In this document: one piece after another, positions 36,056 through 47,971 of the stretch
Layout: each line of letters begins with the position of its first letter
How positions within the stretch are numbered: position 1 is the first letter of the stretch
Source of the DNA: Collybia mongolica
Taxonomy: Eukaryota; Basidiomycota; Agaricomycetes; Agaricales; Clitocybaceae
Reading direction: 5' to 3'
Length of the DNA: 64,000 nt
NCBI GenBank assembly: GCA_013420905.1
Contig: JAAXNY010000010.1
Span: forward strand, 2,232,001 to 2,296,000
The notes under the pieces: model-generated
Told to the model about the DNA's origin: nothing
Database searches by the model: none
Seen by the model: the letters and a program-made list of their open reading frames with translations, nothing else
Made by a program: the position numbers and the translations under genes

Positions 36056-36977
36056 AGGGTTTATATTTTTCGGGTCAAGCCTTACAATGAAGTACCTACG
36101 GTCCGCAGCCAGATATATGTATGATAGGAACCACGGTATATCTCCCCAACGCCTGTACAATGGTCTGTGGTGTATTCAGAAAGTCAAACTGCATGTCGCC
36201 TTTGACATTATGATTTGTTTAAGTTCAGGGTGAGGCAGTGCTCCGCCCTTAAGTCTTAACAAGCTAAGTCTCCTTACATTCCAATTGTCCTATTGGATAG
36301 GTGCGACGAACATAATCATTGAAACCTATTATGATTATTTCGTGACAGATATGTAGTACGCCGAGACGGGAAGGTGGAGATTCGAGAACGTCTTCTCGAA
36401 ATCTGTTATTCCGAGTTCTATTTATAGAATGAGGTTCTTTCCAAAAATTGGACGCTTTGAAACCTTAATCCTTCGCAAAAATCGAAAATTTTTCACGTGA
36501 CTTTTCGGTTTTTTCACTTTATCCTCTTATCTATCAATGTAATATGCTCTCATATTGAATATACATTCTCATAGCATTGTCTCCTATTGATTGCGCGCAA
36601 AAAACACCTTATTCTTGTCTTTTTTTGTCGTTATTTCGTGTGTAGAGCTGAGTTCAAAAGTCACGTGAATATTTCGTTCGGCTTGTCGGCAACGTGCATT
36701 GCTGTTCAACGTTTATTGTGCGTGCACCCTGTTTCGCCACGGTACCAATTTTGCAAACCTACGGAGTGTTCAACGCAGGTTTATCTTGATTATGAATGGT
36801 TTCAAAGTTAGTCAGTCATACATTAACATTCCTTTAGAGTCATGCTAATATTTACGACGTCCGCTAGTCTACACTATCTATCACCATTTCGTTCCTCTTC
36901 GGCGCTTCGATACGTGGATCATGTCCGATACGATGCTTCAGCGTGACTGCGTTCACAGATGGCCGAGTTGCAGGTGC
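36056..36977. other. Non-coding stretch downstream of Cys-rich peptide gene
   Basis: About 900 bp, AT-leaning, with TCACGTGA-type E-box cores at about 36494-36501 and 36659-36666. No gene model could be made. Confidence 0.35.
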
Positions 36978-38109
36978 CTAGATATGATGAGTTAATACTA
37001 TCAAATGGTTCACTTTTCGTACCATTGTTGTACGAGCCTCTAATAGCGTTATGCATCGTAGCACTGTAATCATTTTTACTCTTTCCTCTTTCAGCGGAAC
37101 AACGACGAACGAAACCTGAATCTCCACGATATCACCAATACGAAACGCCTGTGGACCAATGTCCTCGTATCTTTCAAGTTATTGATCAGAGCGGATGCCG
37201 TCTGAATATGCAGTATGTACTCACATAAATTTTCCATCGGGCTGAACCCTCCGTCGACTATATTGGACGACATTGTCCTCTGTATGAATATATCCCTCCT
37301 TGGTCATCGACTCCAGGATACCCTTTGGGTCAACAGACTTTCCAAAAGCCTGGTGCTTTGCTCCGCCGGCTTCCATTTTTGGTGTAAGGTAACGGTTTGA
37401 GGCATGAATGGCGTCGCGTTCATTTGACAACTCATCTGCGCAGCTCCATGATTCCATTGTCCCTTCTGGGAAGCACCGATCGAAGAACCCATATATCTCT
37501 GTTGCAGCCCTTATGCTATCGTTAAACGTTGGGGTACCTTCACCGGTAATAGTTACCCCTTGCTTCAAAAACCGATAACGACCTGGTACCGTTCTGTTTC
37601 ATTGGTTAGTGACCGTTTTTTATTAGAAAAACACGCTCACTTTGGTTTTATGTTCAAGGGAGGTAGGGATTTTTCGTTGAGGATGCCGTGGATGGCAAAC
37701 ACAAGCTCTTCTGCCTCCCCTCCATTGTGGTTGGCACGCACAAGCCTCCATGATTTCGGTCGTTCCATGGCTTCGACTTTGATATCTACATCCCAGTTTT
37801 TATCCTATGGTGTCAAAATTAAGTTGTCATACTATACCTTGATTATTTTCTGCTTACCCTTACTATAGCTGCAAGACGACGATCTTCTCCTGTTACCTGC
37901 GATGCGATTTGCTCAAGTGCACCTTCTGTTCTCAATATAAGAAATTTTATACAATGTACTTTCAGGTAAGTGATACTGACGAATGTTAACGTTTTCACTG
38001 CTTGAATCCATGTGTTGTCCAGTGGGGAGTTGCGCTGGCGTTGTCTATTGGGGACTTCAAGTTTGCGAATTTGGTTACATGTGGACACCACGGATTTTTC
38101 ACCTCCCAT
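36978..38109 (-). CDS. Unknown Agaricomycete-type protein, intact 5-exon gene (308 aa)
   Basis: Five exons (38109-37977, 37925-37858, 37804-37641, 37593-37225, 37170-36978) join in phase into 309 codons ending at TAG 36980-36978. The protein is hydrophilic with no signal peptide or membrane span. Recognisable stretches are VTGEDRRLAAIVRDKNWDVD, SWRLVRANHNGGEAEELVF, and near the C-terminus PQAFRIGDIVEIQVSFVVVP with LKEERVKMITVLRCITLLE. I recall similar short proteins as repeated, unannotated genes in mushroom genomes, but cannot name the family. It is convergent in layout with nothing upstream and back-to-back with the plus-strand unknown gene at 39.1-41.4 kb. Intact splicing shows it is not decaying although it sits in an accessory region. 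Confidence 0.6.
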
Positions 38110-39126
38110 TTTTCCTTTTTGGTATCAGCGTTGCTTTATTGTAATACACCCCCTTTTCATGCGCCATGACTGGCCTTTTTAGTTGCACCTAGTATTTGTC
38201 TTTCCATCCTGGACCCCTCGACTCGGTACTTGAACATTCCGTTATCATTTGGCCCATATGCGATCTTAGGGGATCTTAATTCCTGATCACGACTTCTATC
38301 AATGCTGTTACCCCATTATGTGACAGTTCTTCTATCTCTCAACCCTCTTTTTTTTTATATACCTTTCGCTTACAGTTTTTTATTCACCTGGATATTATAG
38401 GTTTGGTGTGTCCATCACAGTCGCACCAAGCACCGATTTTCATTCCACATCAATAGGCTCACATTTCCGCCTCAACTTGTATTTACAATCGGTGTTGCAC
38501 CTTCTCAGTGTCTTCTATTTTTGCTGATTGCGGATCCCAGTATCAATCTTCCTGCACATTCTAGGGCCTTCCCCATTCCTGATTGGTATGATTGTCGTTT
38601 TGGTTGATATTAAAGGCAGTGCCCCCAACAGAGCATTTCTTCGCCTTTCACCCTTGTAATAACTTGAATCATTCTGCTTGAACCTTTTTTTTACACTCGC
38701 TCCCCATGTCTCCGAAAAAAAACCAAACTGCTGGGTTTGCTATTTTTCCCTAGCTTTGTACATCCCTCATTGAACCGCTTTCTTTTCAAGTAAGCAGGAA
38801 GCGCCTGTGCGCCGCCTCACAAAACCAGTTGAAGTCCTGTGCGTCAACTTATATCCGTTTGATTATTCTATGACTGATTATCTGTCTTCAATCCAGCAAC
38901 AATGATGATCTTAACAAGTAAGCCAGAGCATTTTATTATTCTGTTGAGGCCTAATTGGCATGCCATTGAGTCTTATCGCCCCGCCACCCTTATCCAAACC
39001 GTGGGTGTTTTTTCTTTTATCTTAACTGTTCCATATTCAATGTGTCTAATTCAGAAGAATTCAACTTACAAAACGGAAGGCCAATGCTATTTTGTCTGAC
39101 TCGTCAGACATGTATGTACTTATTTC

Positions 39127-41448
39127 ATGTCAACTCCACGCTCATGTTCTTTTAGCGAGATTTTGGAATCTCCCGCTCCGTCCAAGAAGAAGATCTGTGC
39201 TCCGTCTTCTACTAGTGGTCCCGAATCACCCACCACCACCACCACTGCTGGGATTGTGTCCGAAGTTATCTTAAATGTCTATGCGGAATTTCGGTGCTCA
39301 TTGATTCATTTAGGGCCGCTCTCAGTGCAGTGGAAGGCGCTAATGGTGATGTTGGTTGTACCACTGCTTCGTAAGTGTTCAATAGTCTATACAAATGACA
39401 TCTTTTATTGTTGCTCCATAGTGGCCGCCCTAAGTAGAATTTCCCCTTCCACCTCGTCTATTCCTGACTTATGAATCCAGGCGCAATATCAAGTTAACCG
39501 AAAAAGTTTTGGCCCAGATCGTCGACCCGTCTAGAATCCCTCGTGTCATGTATGTATACAGTTTGTATTCTATTGGATTGTAACTAAAACACAATGTCCA
39601 CGAACCGCGTCTCATATAGAAAACCTAGTGCTCGTGGGCAAAAGTTGGTTGATATGGCTGCTGGAGATGCGTATGTAATTTTCTTTTTTTTTCGTAATGG
39701 TTCTCAAATTTCATCAGCCGGCGCACCGCAAGCAAAGCCGTTGTTCTGACTTCAGGTGAGAGGTAATATATGTATATATACAACGTTTTATACTCTGCTT
39801 ACTACCCAATGCACCAGCATCTACTCTGCTTCTGATGATGAGCTCCCAAATGTTGCGGAGTGTGTACCTTTTTTTTTATACCCATAAATCTCTCAACTCA
39901 CCTGCCCCTGTTAGTTTATTCAAAACATCTGCCAACGTTGTCCAATCCTCAGAGGTTGGAGATGAAAAGTTCGTTGTTGTCCCTTCTTTATTCTATGACT
40001 CATATCCGATGCTTACTTTCGATTTCCTTGCCTATCAGACATGAGCCGCTCAACCTTTTCATTGACGATGAAGCTGTGGAGAGCGGGGTTAGTGTTGGCT
40101 CAGACAGTGAGGAAACCAGTGGAGGATTTATTGTTGACGATGCCGAAGAACTCAGTGAAGGTGAAGATTTATCCAAAGACAATGAGCACAGGTGAGTAGC
40201 TGTATTCTAAACCATACCGTTGTTTAATAGTTACCTTTAGGTCGCCTATCTCCCTTACTGATTCCGACACCAATGCCGACGCAAATTTCATGAATGTGAA
40301 CCCCCCCGTCATGCAGACAAATTTTCAGAACCCAATCTTGGCTCGTTCATATGGTAACTTACCACATATTGAGTATGTCTTCTTCTTTTTATTTATGTTG
40401 TCTTATTAACATTTATACTGTAGGAAATATTTTGCAATTGCACCATACCCATCCGACCACCAGTTTGACGAAGACAATACCTGTGCCTTCATCGATTTTT
40501 CTGTCATCGCCAAGACTATGCAGTACGATGATGTGAAGTGAGTTGCCATTTTCTATATTTATTATATCAATCTGACCCCGCCTCAGAAATTTAGTGGCTC
40601 TCATCAATGGTTTCACAACATACGGTCAATTTATCTACATTCCACGTGCTGACCCCAATCTTCTTGTTCTCGAAGGCCGCAAGTTGCGGCTCTCTTCTCG
40701 TCCTGGCCCCGCCATCTGCCTGATGCCCGGTCTTGTCACCCAGAGCCATTTGATCGACTCCCTTATCATTGGTCGTCCTGGGTTCAAGTTTTCTGCCCAT
40801 GGTCTTACGATTGCCTGTTTCCAGCAGGAATTACGCCGTGAGTCAAGTGTCTGGGGAGAGAAATTAAAACTCGATCCCGTTTTTTGTGGTAATGTTGGGC
40901 CGTTTGGGATGTCATTCGTAACGTTGGGAGAGGGTAAAGGCTTTGTTCATCCTCAAAACAGTATGTCTTTCTCTCGCACTTCATTCACCACTTCTCACTT
41001 AATGAATCTGTATTAGACTTCCACTCTATGTCTGCACCGTCAACTCCAAAGAGGCCAACCTCTTCACTCGTGTCATCAGTCAAGTCACCCATCGCTGCGA
41101 GAAAGCATTCCAGCCATGTCTTTCCCTCCATCAGGAATTTCGAAGATCAGAGTGCGTCCATTTCCATCCCCAATACTTTTCTACTTCACTAATATATTTT
41201 TATATCTACTAGTTCCCATTTATGACGGAACTACCCAGGGCGGACACCCATTCACCTTCTCAAACACAGACATGGACAACCTTTATAAGTGGCCGCTGTT
41301 CAATAATGGCCGAGGTGAAGTCCCATTGGATGCTGTCGTTGTAATTGGTTACGTGGCGTCTTGGTATGGTCAGGGGGATACACGTTATTTCGCTGCGAAC
41401 ATTATATTTGCTATTGTCTTGAGTGTTCCGTTAGTAGAGTTAGGCTAA
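39127..41448 (+). CDS. Unknown Agaricomycete-type multi-exon protein, 5' end uncertain
   Basis: The 3' six exons are firmly supported by phase: to 40191, 40241-40372, 40424-40537, 40587-40960, 41017-41151 and 41213-41448. They encode an acidic segment (SVGSDSEETSGGFIVDDAEE), then EKYFAIAPYPSDHQFDED, GPAICLMPGLVTQSHLIDSL, a Ser/Pro/Lys-rich linker (APSTPKRPTSSLVSSVKSP), and a C-terminal block IPIYDGTT...NLYKWPLFNNGRGEVPL, DAVVVIGYVASWYGQGDTRY with FAANIIFAIVLS. Upstream, an ATG at 39127 opens a Ser/Pro/Lys-rich exon, and small exons near 39.6-39.9 kb probably link to it, but those junctions are ambiguous and the true start may be as far up as 38706 or 38902. Function unknown; divergently placed to the 36978-38109 gene. 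Confidence 0.5.
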
Positions 41449-41592
41449 ATTACAAGCTTTGTCGCCGGGCAAAATTATTCATTACTTGTATAGTCTGTAC
41501 ATCACTGAATTCAATAAGCCAGTCGGAACTCAGCACGCTTACTTGATCGTAACAACCTCTCGTCTGAACACTATTCCTATAATACAACCAGC

Positions 41593-42077
41593 ATGGGGTC
41601 CTGCCGCTCACCACGAGCTCTTCAACGTCTTCACGAAGCTCGCGTCCAACTATCTATCGACAGTGAGGGCGACTCACCTGCGCAACAACTTGGGAGGTTC
41701 ATGGTTGAAGTAGCTCAAAATCCCGCAACAGATATGTCTGGTAAGCGTCCATTATGTCCTATACATTTCCCCGCTATCCTAATCCTCACACATCATTCTT
41801 TTAATGTGCTGACCCGACCAGTATCTTCGTGGTGACGACCATCTTTCTTTCCATGGATGACACACTGCAACCACTGAGCAACGGACACGAAGCCGACCCC
41901 GGTACCCCCCAAGTCCTGCTTTTATCAGTCGAAAACCTTACTCAAGCACTTCACAACGTAACCCTGACAAACCTTGACAATGCTTGTCGACTTCAATTTG
42001 CCCGTATGAACGGTGCAGGCCTCTGGTCGCTTTCTCAGGCTCTCGGAACCCCAAAGGGAGTCACAATCGACGAATAA
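41593..42077 (+). CDS. Hypothetical fragment, two possible exons
   Basis: The exon from ATG 41593 (MGSCRSPRALQRLHEARVQL) runs to a GTAAGC donor at 41742. A second block ending at TAA 42075-42077 reads LLLSVENLTQALHNVTLTNL then RMNGAGLWSLSQALG. They are similar in style to the preceding unknown gene, but the splice I can see does not keep one frame between them, so this may be a broken gene or two pieces. No function can be assigned. Confidence 0.3.
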
Positions 42078-42254
42078 TTCGAGATGGGAGCACTGATGGT
42101 GGATATGATAGTTTGGCATCATTAATGGGGGCCAAATCACTTGTTATCATTGACCGATTCGTTTATACGTACGTGCCTTGGTTTAAGCTTCGTCGTGTTT
42201 TGCTCATGGCCTCGAAGTGGTAGATTTTATAACTGAGACAAGTTGCTACCATCA

Positions 42255-42688
42255 GCCACCTTATTTCGTAGGCGAGCCGTGAGTATCCATCCCAAACCCT
42301 CTCGGTTGGCTTTTGTCTAATGGATAGGAAAAAGAACATCGGGATATGGCGTTGGCGTTGTGGTGTGATTGGAACACGAGGGCATCAAGGTTGGAGACCA
42401 CATATATGGTGGATTGAGTACGTCAATCCTCCCTTTTGGGTCCCCACTTTCCTGACCGGATGTGATTGTTTTGGCAGCCCACAAAGAATATAGCATTAGG
42501 AGGGGCCTCGATGGTTTAAGAATCATCAAGAAGGAGCATAATCTGCCCTGGTCTGTGTACGTTGGAGCTGCAGGCATGCCAGGTAAGTTGGGGGAGTTGA
42601 GATGGAGTCGTAGGCCTGATATTAACTGGATTTATAGGAATGACGGCATATATGGCATGGAAGGAGTATTCGAAGGCAGAGAAAGTGT
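42255..42688 (+). pseudogene. Truncated MDR alcohol-dehydrogenase-like pseudogene
   Basis: Fragments of a medium-chain dehydrogenase/reductase of the LTB4-dehydrogenase/zinc-type quinone oxidoreductase group are visible: PPYFVGEP, GYGVGVVV, EHEGIKVGDHIYG, THKEYSIRRGLDGLRIIKKE, HNLPWSVYVGAAGMPG and MTAYMAWKEYSKAE. Intron remnants with good junctions separate them. A TGA at 42366-42368 follows GVVV where the family usually has Arg, consistent with CGA to TGA. The N-terminal third and the whole Rossmann fold after SKAE are absent. Both ends are cut off by unrelated sequence, so this is a dead internal fragment. Confidence 0.75.
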
Positions 42689-42817
42689 GTGTTATGATTC
42701 TCTGAGATTGTCCTATTATGTACAAAATAATCATAGGTTGGCCTGGGCAAGTAATTCAATATGTATATTACTGAAGACATTTACCCGCTCCTTCGCAGCC
42801 TATTTTCACGTCTTATG

Positions 42818-42965
42818 CCCCTCCCTGTCCTTCCCCCGCTCCTTGTCCCTCTTCCTCTCAGACCTCTTCTCCGACTATTCTCCCTCCCCTTCTCAGACCT
42901 TCCCTTTTCTCCCCCCCTCTTTTCCTCTCCTACTCCCACCCCCTCCGCCTCTTCCTCCGCTCCGA
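42818..42965 (+). repeat. Polypyrimidine tract
   Basis: About 150 bp almost entirely of C and T on the plus strand, translating to low-complexity Pro/Leu/Ser in every plus frame. Open frames across it (42462-43091, 42761-42997) are probably products of the composition rather than genes. Confidence 0.7.
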
Positions 42966-43390
42966 AGCCTGCTCATCTCCCGAAATCCTCGACTTGATTA
43001 CCCGGTGTCTTCTCATCCCAATCGATCTACCGTGTGCCTACTTCAGCAAGCAGCCGGCGCTTGCCTGCGGTTTAAGATTGTCGCCGAGTAGGTTATTGAG
43101 ATGATGGGAATGGGCTGCTGTGGAGTAGGTGTCGACATGTATGTGCCGGGGTAGGGGGGACGGGTGTCTCTCAGTGATAGTTGGCAGGGGGGACTTGGGG
43201 AGTCTGACTGCTTGGGGAATGTACGATGGCATCCTGTGAGGCAAAAAAACTTCCTGTAGTTCATAACCAGCCTGTGCGATGCGGCGTGGTGGTGGTCATT
43301 GCGAGAGTGTTTGTAAATATTTGGCCCAATTTTTTTCAGTATCAACGATAAGATCTTTCCACTTCCTCAGCGTCACCACCATCGACAACC

Positions 43391-46300
43391 ATGCTCTTTG
43401 CTGCACTGCTACACTTCTTTGTTATATTCTGTTCTTTGAAATCTGTAGGGACTCTGTTCCCCTCCAAAAATGATATATCTTGCTATCTTGATGCACTCCC
43501 TTCTGAGTGGTATGTGGTTTAATGTATGCTAGCTTGCTATCACAGCTCATAGGTCACTACCTCTACAGCTCTGTTCTAAGCCAACCAACTATGTATAGTC
43601 TAAATGATTGTGCCAATGCCATGGTATTTTAATTCCACTTGCTACTTTGTCTATAATCTGATAGCTGTTTCAGATCATCTCAGCTTCCCGCCTAGAGCCA
43701 TATTCAACATCCATTGGCTCTGCACTTCTGGCTAATCATGCCTGTATTTTATCTCCTGAGCCCAAGGCTATCATAATCTGGCCTGATCAGCCCACCTTAC
43801 CTGTTGTTCACCAATATTTTGGTATTCTACACAATTATTTAAACTTTTTGTTCAGCATCATCAAAAACAGAGGTAGATTGTGGCAGAATTTTTCGGGTTC
43901 ACACCGTACCTTTCTCTTTATCTACTATAATAAATGTATGCTTTCTTGGTGGATAAAACTCCATGTGATTGGCATGAAAAGTATATCTCTTCGTTGCTGG
44001 CACCTTTATTTGGTGATGATACGCAGTTATGTTCAGAAGCATGATTTCATCCTGATGCTCTCCCATAATGGGAAAACCTCATCATCTCGCATGATTAGGC
44101 GCTTGGTAAAAGTTGGTGGATGTTCAGCTGCCATGTTAATTCAGCTTTATGCTTCTGGACTAAGTATTCCCAGTAGTTGGCCTGATTTAAATTTTCTTCA
44201 CAAGACTGCATGTGTCTCATTGGTTGCCCCACAAATTTTCTCCTCTCTTGTGCATGATTCTTGTATACTTAAAGATAGTTTTACATGTCATTTTGGTAGT
44301 CCAACATACCATCCTCATAGTCATATTCATTCTATGAAAAATATATCCCCTTCACCTGTTGGTGGTGCTAGTGTGATATACTCTTTTAGTGTAGATGAGA
44401 TAGAGCCATATGTTATATCAGGCCATTCAAATTTTGGCCCCAATCATATACTGAAGGTTATTGATCATGTTGATAGTACTGGACTAGAAAAATATTCCAC
44501 CTCAAAAGGCTTTGTACATGCACAAGTTCCAATTAATATAATAATTAACCACATTCCCATTCCTATGATCCGGAAATTAGCACGCCTTCATAGCATCAAA
44601 ATAGGTTCATTGAGCCGACGACATGACATAATTGCTCTTTTTGAAAATCATACTTGTGGGAATTGCTCTTTTTTATATTCTGTTTTTTTTGTGACTGAGA
44701 ATCGACAACTTAAAGCCAAAAACAGAATGAAAAGTAACTATGATACTAAGGGTAACAGTAAACCTTATTCTGAAATCCTAGAAAGAAACAAAATGGTACA
44801 TGAAAATGTACAGGTTGAGCTTCTAGATGATATGGCTTTGGATGATGAGTCCAGTATGACTTTTCCCCCTCCACCCTTAACACCAGATATGTCCCGGAAT
44901 GTAATAAAGAATTTTTGCAAGGCAATGTCTTCCCAATTTGTTGAAGAAAGTGGCTGTGCAGTATGTGGCCAGTTAGTTCCAATTGTACAACTATCAGATC
45001 TAAAAAATGTGAAAGGAATTCTCAGTGTTCTGGAAGCTCCAGGTGTTACTCGGTTGGAGCGCAAATCATCATTGGATCCAATTTGTGAAATAACAGGGCC
45101 TGTACTGGACAAAAATTGTCAAAGTATCTGTCATGCTTGTCGTGAAGATGTTCGGAAGGGTGTTGTTCCTAAACTATCCTTAGCTAATGGTTTATGGTTG
45201 GGTGATGTGCCTGATGTACTTGCTAATTTAAATTTTGCAGAAAAACTGCTCATATCTCGTGTTCGGCAAAACCATTGTTTTGCACGGATATCCTCTTCAG
45301 GTCTTCATAAAATGAAAGCACATGTGATGGCTTTTGAATCCCCTGTGACTAAAGTATATAATGTTCTGCCACCACCAAGAGAAGATCTTGATGAGGTTTT
45401 AGCTATTTTATTTACAGGACCATGTCAACCTAGTCCAGATGACTTGAAAAGAACCCCTCTCTTGGTTAGAAGAAATCCAGTTAAAAAGGCCTTAGAGTGG
45501 CTTAAGCTAAATCATATTGGTTACAGTGATATTGAAATATCTGCTAAGAATCTATCCCAGTATCCAGAAGATGTGCCACCTGTCTCAATAATGTGGCGTG
45601 AAAGCCTAACTAACACAATTAAAGAATCAGTTAGTTTGAATGATAAAGGTGAAGAAGATGGTATTATTGAAGGTGATTGTCCCTTTGTTGTACATGGACT
45701 GACTGGTGGAGAAATGTCAGCAAAATCTGTAGAGGCTTTGAAAGGTATAGCTCTTAAGCACTGGAGAAGTGGCAACAAAGTATTAAGAGTTGGACATTCT
45801 GCCATACCTCGTAAATCTTATAATGATTCAAGTCTTTATCCACAAATGTTTCCATGGCTATTTCCATATGGTCTGGGTGGAATTGGTGCAAGTACAAATA
45901 AGTTACAAGATAATAAACATTGCAAATCTCTGCTCATGTATCATGATAAGCGTTTTCAAGTTGATGTATGGTTCCCATTCACAGTATTTAGTCACCAACA
46001 AGTCAAAGCTGGAAACACAGGGGGCTATCTTGCAGTTGAAAAAAAGAATTTTAATCAAATAAGTGAACGATTATTATCACTTGATCAAGTTGTTCTCACT
46101 GATTTAGCCAGGCGCATGGCTGCTGGTGAGGTAGTAAAACCACAAAATGAAGCTGAGGAAAACTGTTTTCAAGTTATTCGTGACATAGATACTGTGGCTG
46201 GAAAGGTGAAAGGCTCTGGGACAACAAAAAAATATATGCGAAATGAAATATGGTCAACTATAGCCAACAAAGGTGCTCCATCTTGGTATATTACTTTGGC

Positions 46301-47923
46301 ACCTGCTGATATACAACATCCTATATGCTTGTATTTTGCAGATTCTAATGTAAAATTTGAACCTACTATACCTAGGACAGATGATGAATCATTTCGTCTT
46401 ATTGCTAAGAATCCTGTTGCTGGTGCACGATTTTTTCATTTCATGATTAAAGCTTTTATTAAGCATGTACTTGGTGCAGATTCTGATAATCTAGGTTTAT
46501 TTGGGGATACATCTGCATATTATGGTACTGTTGAACAACAAGGTCGCCTTACACTTCACCTTCATTTATTACTATGGATTAGAGGAGGGTTGACTCCTGA
46601 TGAAGCACGAGCCAAAATAATGGATCCCAACTCACCTTTTTTACAAGAGCTGGTCAAGTATTTGGAATCAACTTATAATGAAGATTTTCTTACTGGCTCA
46701 AAGGCAGATGTTGAATCAGTCATTATAACTGCAGAAGCCCAGCCTGAATATATTAGACCAATGCAAACAATGCCTGAGCCACCTCCTGAGCCCTGCCAAA
46801 AAAGGTGTGAAGCGTGTGAATCCTGTAAATCTGTAAATTCATGGTGGCAGAGATTTGAGAAGACTGTTGATGATATTATTTTCCAGACACATGTTCATAC
46901 TTGCTCTTCTACACGTAATAAAGATGGTTCACAGAAGAAAAATAAATCATATACTGGATGTTTAGATAATATATGGGGGAAATGTAAAGCTAGGTTTCCA
47001 CGACCTACTTTTGATCAAAGTGAAGTTGACTTATCTACAGGTCACCTTTTAATATTAAAAAGAATGAAAGTTCCATCAATGGATTTTGTGCTCCTCTAAC
47101 CTATTTATTCCGCTGCAATACAGATGTAACAAGTTTGAGATCTGGTACTGCCATTAAAGGTGTTTTGTTATATGTCACAAAGTATGTAACTAAACCATCA
47201 CTGAAAACTTTTGTTGCATTTGATACTGTACGTTCAATTTTTCAAAAAAATTTAAACATACTGGGGGGGTCACTATCACAACAGGAAAAAACAAAAGCCT
47301 TATTGACCAAAATAGTCAATTCATTCAGTGCCAAAGCTGAGATGGGCTCACCAATGATTTCAATGTACCTGCTAAACAATCCTGATCACTACACAAGTCA
47401 TAAGTATGTTCCTATATATTGGCCAATATTTGTTAGAGAAGCAAAATCTGCTTGGTTAGAAGAAGATAAAACAGAGACTATTACATGTCCAGACAATGTC
47501 ACTCTTATTAAGAGAGGTGGAAGATTGATTGGTCTTTCACCTGTTTATGACTATATTTACCGAAATACTGCTTTGGATAATATGACTCTTTATGAATGGG
47601 CATCAAGATGTGAATGTATAAAACTAAGCAGCTCTAGGTGTATTGATTCTGATGCACCTGATGAAATATTTGAAGAAGAACCTGATCTTCCTAGAAAAAA
47701 GACACAAGGTTCAGTAATTTTGAGATTTGAGGAATCTCATCCTCTAGCTGATACACATGCTACAATCTGTTCTCCAACATCTTCTCTTAAGATTCCAAAC
47801 TTTATTGGACCTACTCTTCCAAGGAGAGATCAGGGTGATCGTGAATACTACTGTGCAACTATGCTAACTCTTTTTAAACCTTGGAAGACTGGATTTGATC
47901 TCAGGCATAGTGGACTTTCATGA
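43391..47923 (+). pseudogene. Helitron N-terminal, DUF6570 and HUH Rep region, frameshifted
   Basis: Exons 43391-43509 and 43569-43623 splice in phase to the long exon from 43665, giving LDALPSECSVLSQPT and LFQIISASRLEPYS before the long frame, which ends at 47099. A Cys-rich DUF6570-like domain (CAVCGQL...CHACREDVRKG) lies at about 44.95-45.5 kb. The Helitron Rep domain follows, with MFPWLFPYGLGGIG and the HUH motif LTLHLHLLLW (His codons 46557-46559 and 46563-46565). The T4 run at 47047-47050 shifts the frame. The catalytic-tyrosine motif YVTKYVTK (Tyr codons 47171-47173 and 47183-47185) therefore sits in the next frame, separated from the HUH histidines. That frame stops at TGA 47921, where Trp (TGG) is expected in GLSWDES. 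Confidence 0.85.
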
Positions 47924-47971
47924 GATGAGAGTTTCCAAAAATTTGAATTTTCTAAAAGAAGTCTGAGAATT

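Noticed and set aside
42462..43091. Plus-strand frame of 209 codons
   Set aside because: Its first part is the MDR pseudogene read through an intron, and the rest is the translated polypyrimidine tract.
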